The notes beneath the pieces are model-generated. The model saw only the letters and a list, made by a program, of their open reading frames with translations, had not been told where the DNA came from and did not search any database. This document shows, piece after piece, positions 6,427 to 7,424 of a DNA stretch of 7,424 nt (position 1 is the stretch's first letter; every line of letters starts with the position of its first letter). The DNA is from Bacillota bacterium (GTDB taxonomy: Bacteria; Bacillota; Bacilli; Lactobacillales; Enterococcaceae), in assembly GCA_023389005.1 (NCBI GenBank), contig JAEWFE010000227.1:1-7424 (forward strand), read 5' to 3'. The translations under genes and the position numbers were made by a program.

Positions 6427-7376
6427 TTATTACTATAACAATGAATCCCTCACTCGATTTAAACTATATCACTGAAACTTTTAGCAGCGGAAAACATAAC
6501 AGAGTACCCGCCCCTGTCAAATCTATTGGTGGAAAAGGTATCAATGCTGGCAGAACAAGTAGTTTATTAGGAAGTAACGTTACACTTTTTGGATTTCTTG
6601 GAGGTGATTGGGGAAATTTTGTAAGAAAAACTTTACAATCTGAAGAACTTTTTAATTTAGAAATGATTGAAGTAGATGAAGAGACTCGTAGCGCCATAAC
6701 CATTATGCACGATAATAACACTCATACTGAAATCGTCGAAGCAGGACCACATATTTCCGATGAAAAGATTGAACAATTATTAGAAGATTTAAAAATATTT
6801 TGTAAGCAAAATAATGTAACCGTTATATCAATCAATGGTTCAGTAAATAATCCAAATAATACAGTTTACATTCAAATGATTAAATATATTCGTGAAAATA
6901 TATCTAAGACAATCCCTATTCTTTTAGATATTTCAGGTGATAAACTTAAGACTTTATTATCTCAACAAGAATATCTTCCAGACTTTATCAAACCTAATAT
7001 TCATGAATATGCGGAATTAATTAATAAATCCATTAATTCAAAAAATGAATTATTGAAAAACTTGGATTTTGAAAAATTTAAGGGCATTAAAAATATTTTG
7101 ATTTCTTGTGGTGGCGAAGGAGGAATTGCAAAAATCGACAACACAATTTATGACATTACTATTCCAAAGATTGAAATAGTAAGTACCACAGGATCTGGAG
7201 ACTCTTCTGTAGGCGGATTTGCATATGGCTTAGATAGACATCTAGACACTACTGATTGCTTAAAATATGCAATGGCTTGTGGTATGTCGAACGCTCAATT
7301 TGCCGGCACAGGTATGATAGATACAGAAAAAGTGGAAGATTTTTATAAAGAGATAATAATTAAAAAAATCAACTGA
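6423..7376 (+). CDS. PfkB-family sugar-phosphate kinase (LacC/FruK type)
   Basis: 317 residues, typical of 1-phosphofructokinase and tagatose-6-phosphate kinase. Visible: TMNPSLD at the N-terminus (6-12), PfkB signature 1 region GGKGINAGR (36-44), the GFLGGDWG turn (57-64), KPNIHE (190-195), and the ATP/anion-hole signature TTGSGDS (255-261) with the catalytic base Asp260. The GSGDS form resembles LacC more than ribokinase (GAGD). The expected reaction is ATP-dependent phosphorylation of a ketose monophosphate to a bisphosphate in the cytosol. The ATG overlaps the repressor stop by four bases (ATGA), with AAGGAG eight bases upstream, so the two are translationally coupled. Its product would be the presumed substrate of the aldolase in the divergent operon. 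Fructose-1-P and tagatose-6-P are family precedents; this one's substrate is unknown. Confidence 0.92.
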   Translation: MIITITMNPSLDLNYITETFSSGKHNRVPAPVKSIGGKGINAGRTSSLLGSNVTLFGFLGGDWGNFVRKTLQSEELFNLEMIEVDEETRSAITIMHDNNTHTEIVEAGPHISDEKIEQLLEDLKIFCKQNNVTVISINGSVNNPNNTVYIQMIKYIRENISKTIPILLDISGDKLKTLLSQQEYLPDFIKPNIHEYAELINKSINSKNELLKNLDFEKFKGIKNILISCGGEGGIAKIDNTIYDITIPKIEIVSTTGSGDSSVGGFAYGLDRHLDTTDCLKYAMACGMSNAQFAGTGMIDTEKVEDFYKEIIIKKIN

Positions 7377-7424
7377 ATATTTTTATAGAACTATAATTCA
7401 CACATATTAACAGCCCCTGCATAG
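7377..7424. other. Short tail after the kinase gene, no clear gene
   Basis: These 48 bases hold a weak 5-bp palindrome (7384-7395, two-base loop, no U tract) and the second copy of the 13-bp repeat (7400-7412). No convincing terminator is visible before the window ends, so a further co-transcribed gene cannot be excluded. Confidence 0.6.
7400..7412. repeat. 13-bp direct repeat, copy 2
   Basis: ACACATATTAACA, identical to 5511-5523. It lies 24 bases after the kinase stop codon in non-coding DNA. If it is a regulator site, it could belong to the control region of a gene beyond the right edge. Confidence 0.35.

Noticed and set aside
6464..6721. Minus-strand open frame of 85 codons opposite the kinase
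   Set aside because: Reverse shadow of the PfkB N-terminal half; no supporting signal.
7384..7395. Palindrome TATAG-AA-CTATA as a kinase terminator
   Set aside because: Five A/T-rich pairs with a two-base loop and no following U run are too weak to call a terminator.

Overview
The window is AT-rich DNA with strong GGAGG-type ribosome binding sites, sigma-A promoters of TTGAnA-17-TATAAT type, a cre-like catabolite site and only PTS-related genes. This points to a low-GC Firmicute, most plausibly Lactobacillales (Enterococcus/Carnobacterium-like) or a relative. The species cannot be fixed from the sequence. It is an accessory carbohydrate-utilisation locus. No RNA genes, insertion sequences or CRISPR arrays were seen.

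Layout. (1) 1-2120, minus strand: the first ~706 codons of a LevR/DagR-type sigma-54-dependent PTS regulator (winged HTH, AAA+, PRD, EIIA-Man-like), cut by the left edge. It has its own sigma-A promoter (2143-2171). (2) A rho-independent terminator (2198-2238) separates it from (3) a five-gene minus-strand operon read from ~5570 down to 2256: EIIA, EIIB and EIIC of a galactitol-family PTS, a 90-residue two-helix membrane protein of unknown function, and an AraD/FucA-type class II aldolase. Spacings are 9-23 bases. (4) 5460-5664 is a divergent control region. It holds two overlapping face-to-face promoters, a 7-bp inverted repeat that could be the operator, a cre-like site and a run of 15 A. 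(5) 5665-7376, plus strand: a DeoR-family repressor overlapping by 4 bases (ATGA) a PfkB-family sugar-phosphate kinase (LacC/FruK type). (6) 7377-7424 is a short tail with no gene or clear terminator.

How the parts fit (inference). The PTS would import and phosphorylate a ketose or polyol. The PfkB kinase would add a second phosphate, and the zinc aldolase would split the product into triose-type fragments. The DeoR protein would repress both divergent units until a phosphorylated intermediate appears, and CcpA would add glucose repression at the cre site. No dehydrogenase or isomerase is encoded here, so the substrate is either a ketose or depends on a gene elsewhere. Pairing a bisphosphate-forming kinase with an AraD/FucA-type aldolase is not one of the textbook galactitol, tagatose or fucose pathways, so the substrate is left open. 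The sigma-54 activator has no recognisable -24/-12 promoter in this window. Its target is probably beyond the left edge, or it is a second control layer not visible by eye.

Three starts were moved from GTG codons that lie within or abut the Shine-Dalgarno sequence to downstream ATGs (EIIA, EIIC and the small membrane protein).
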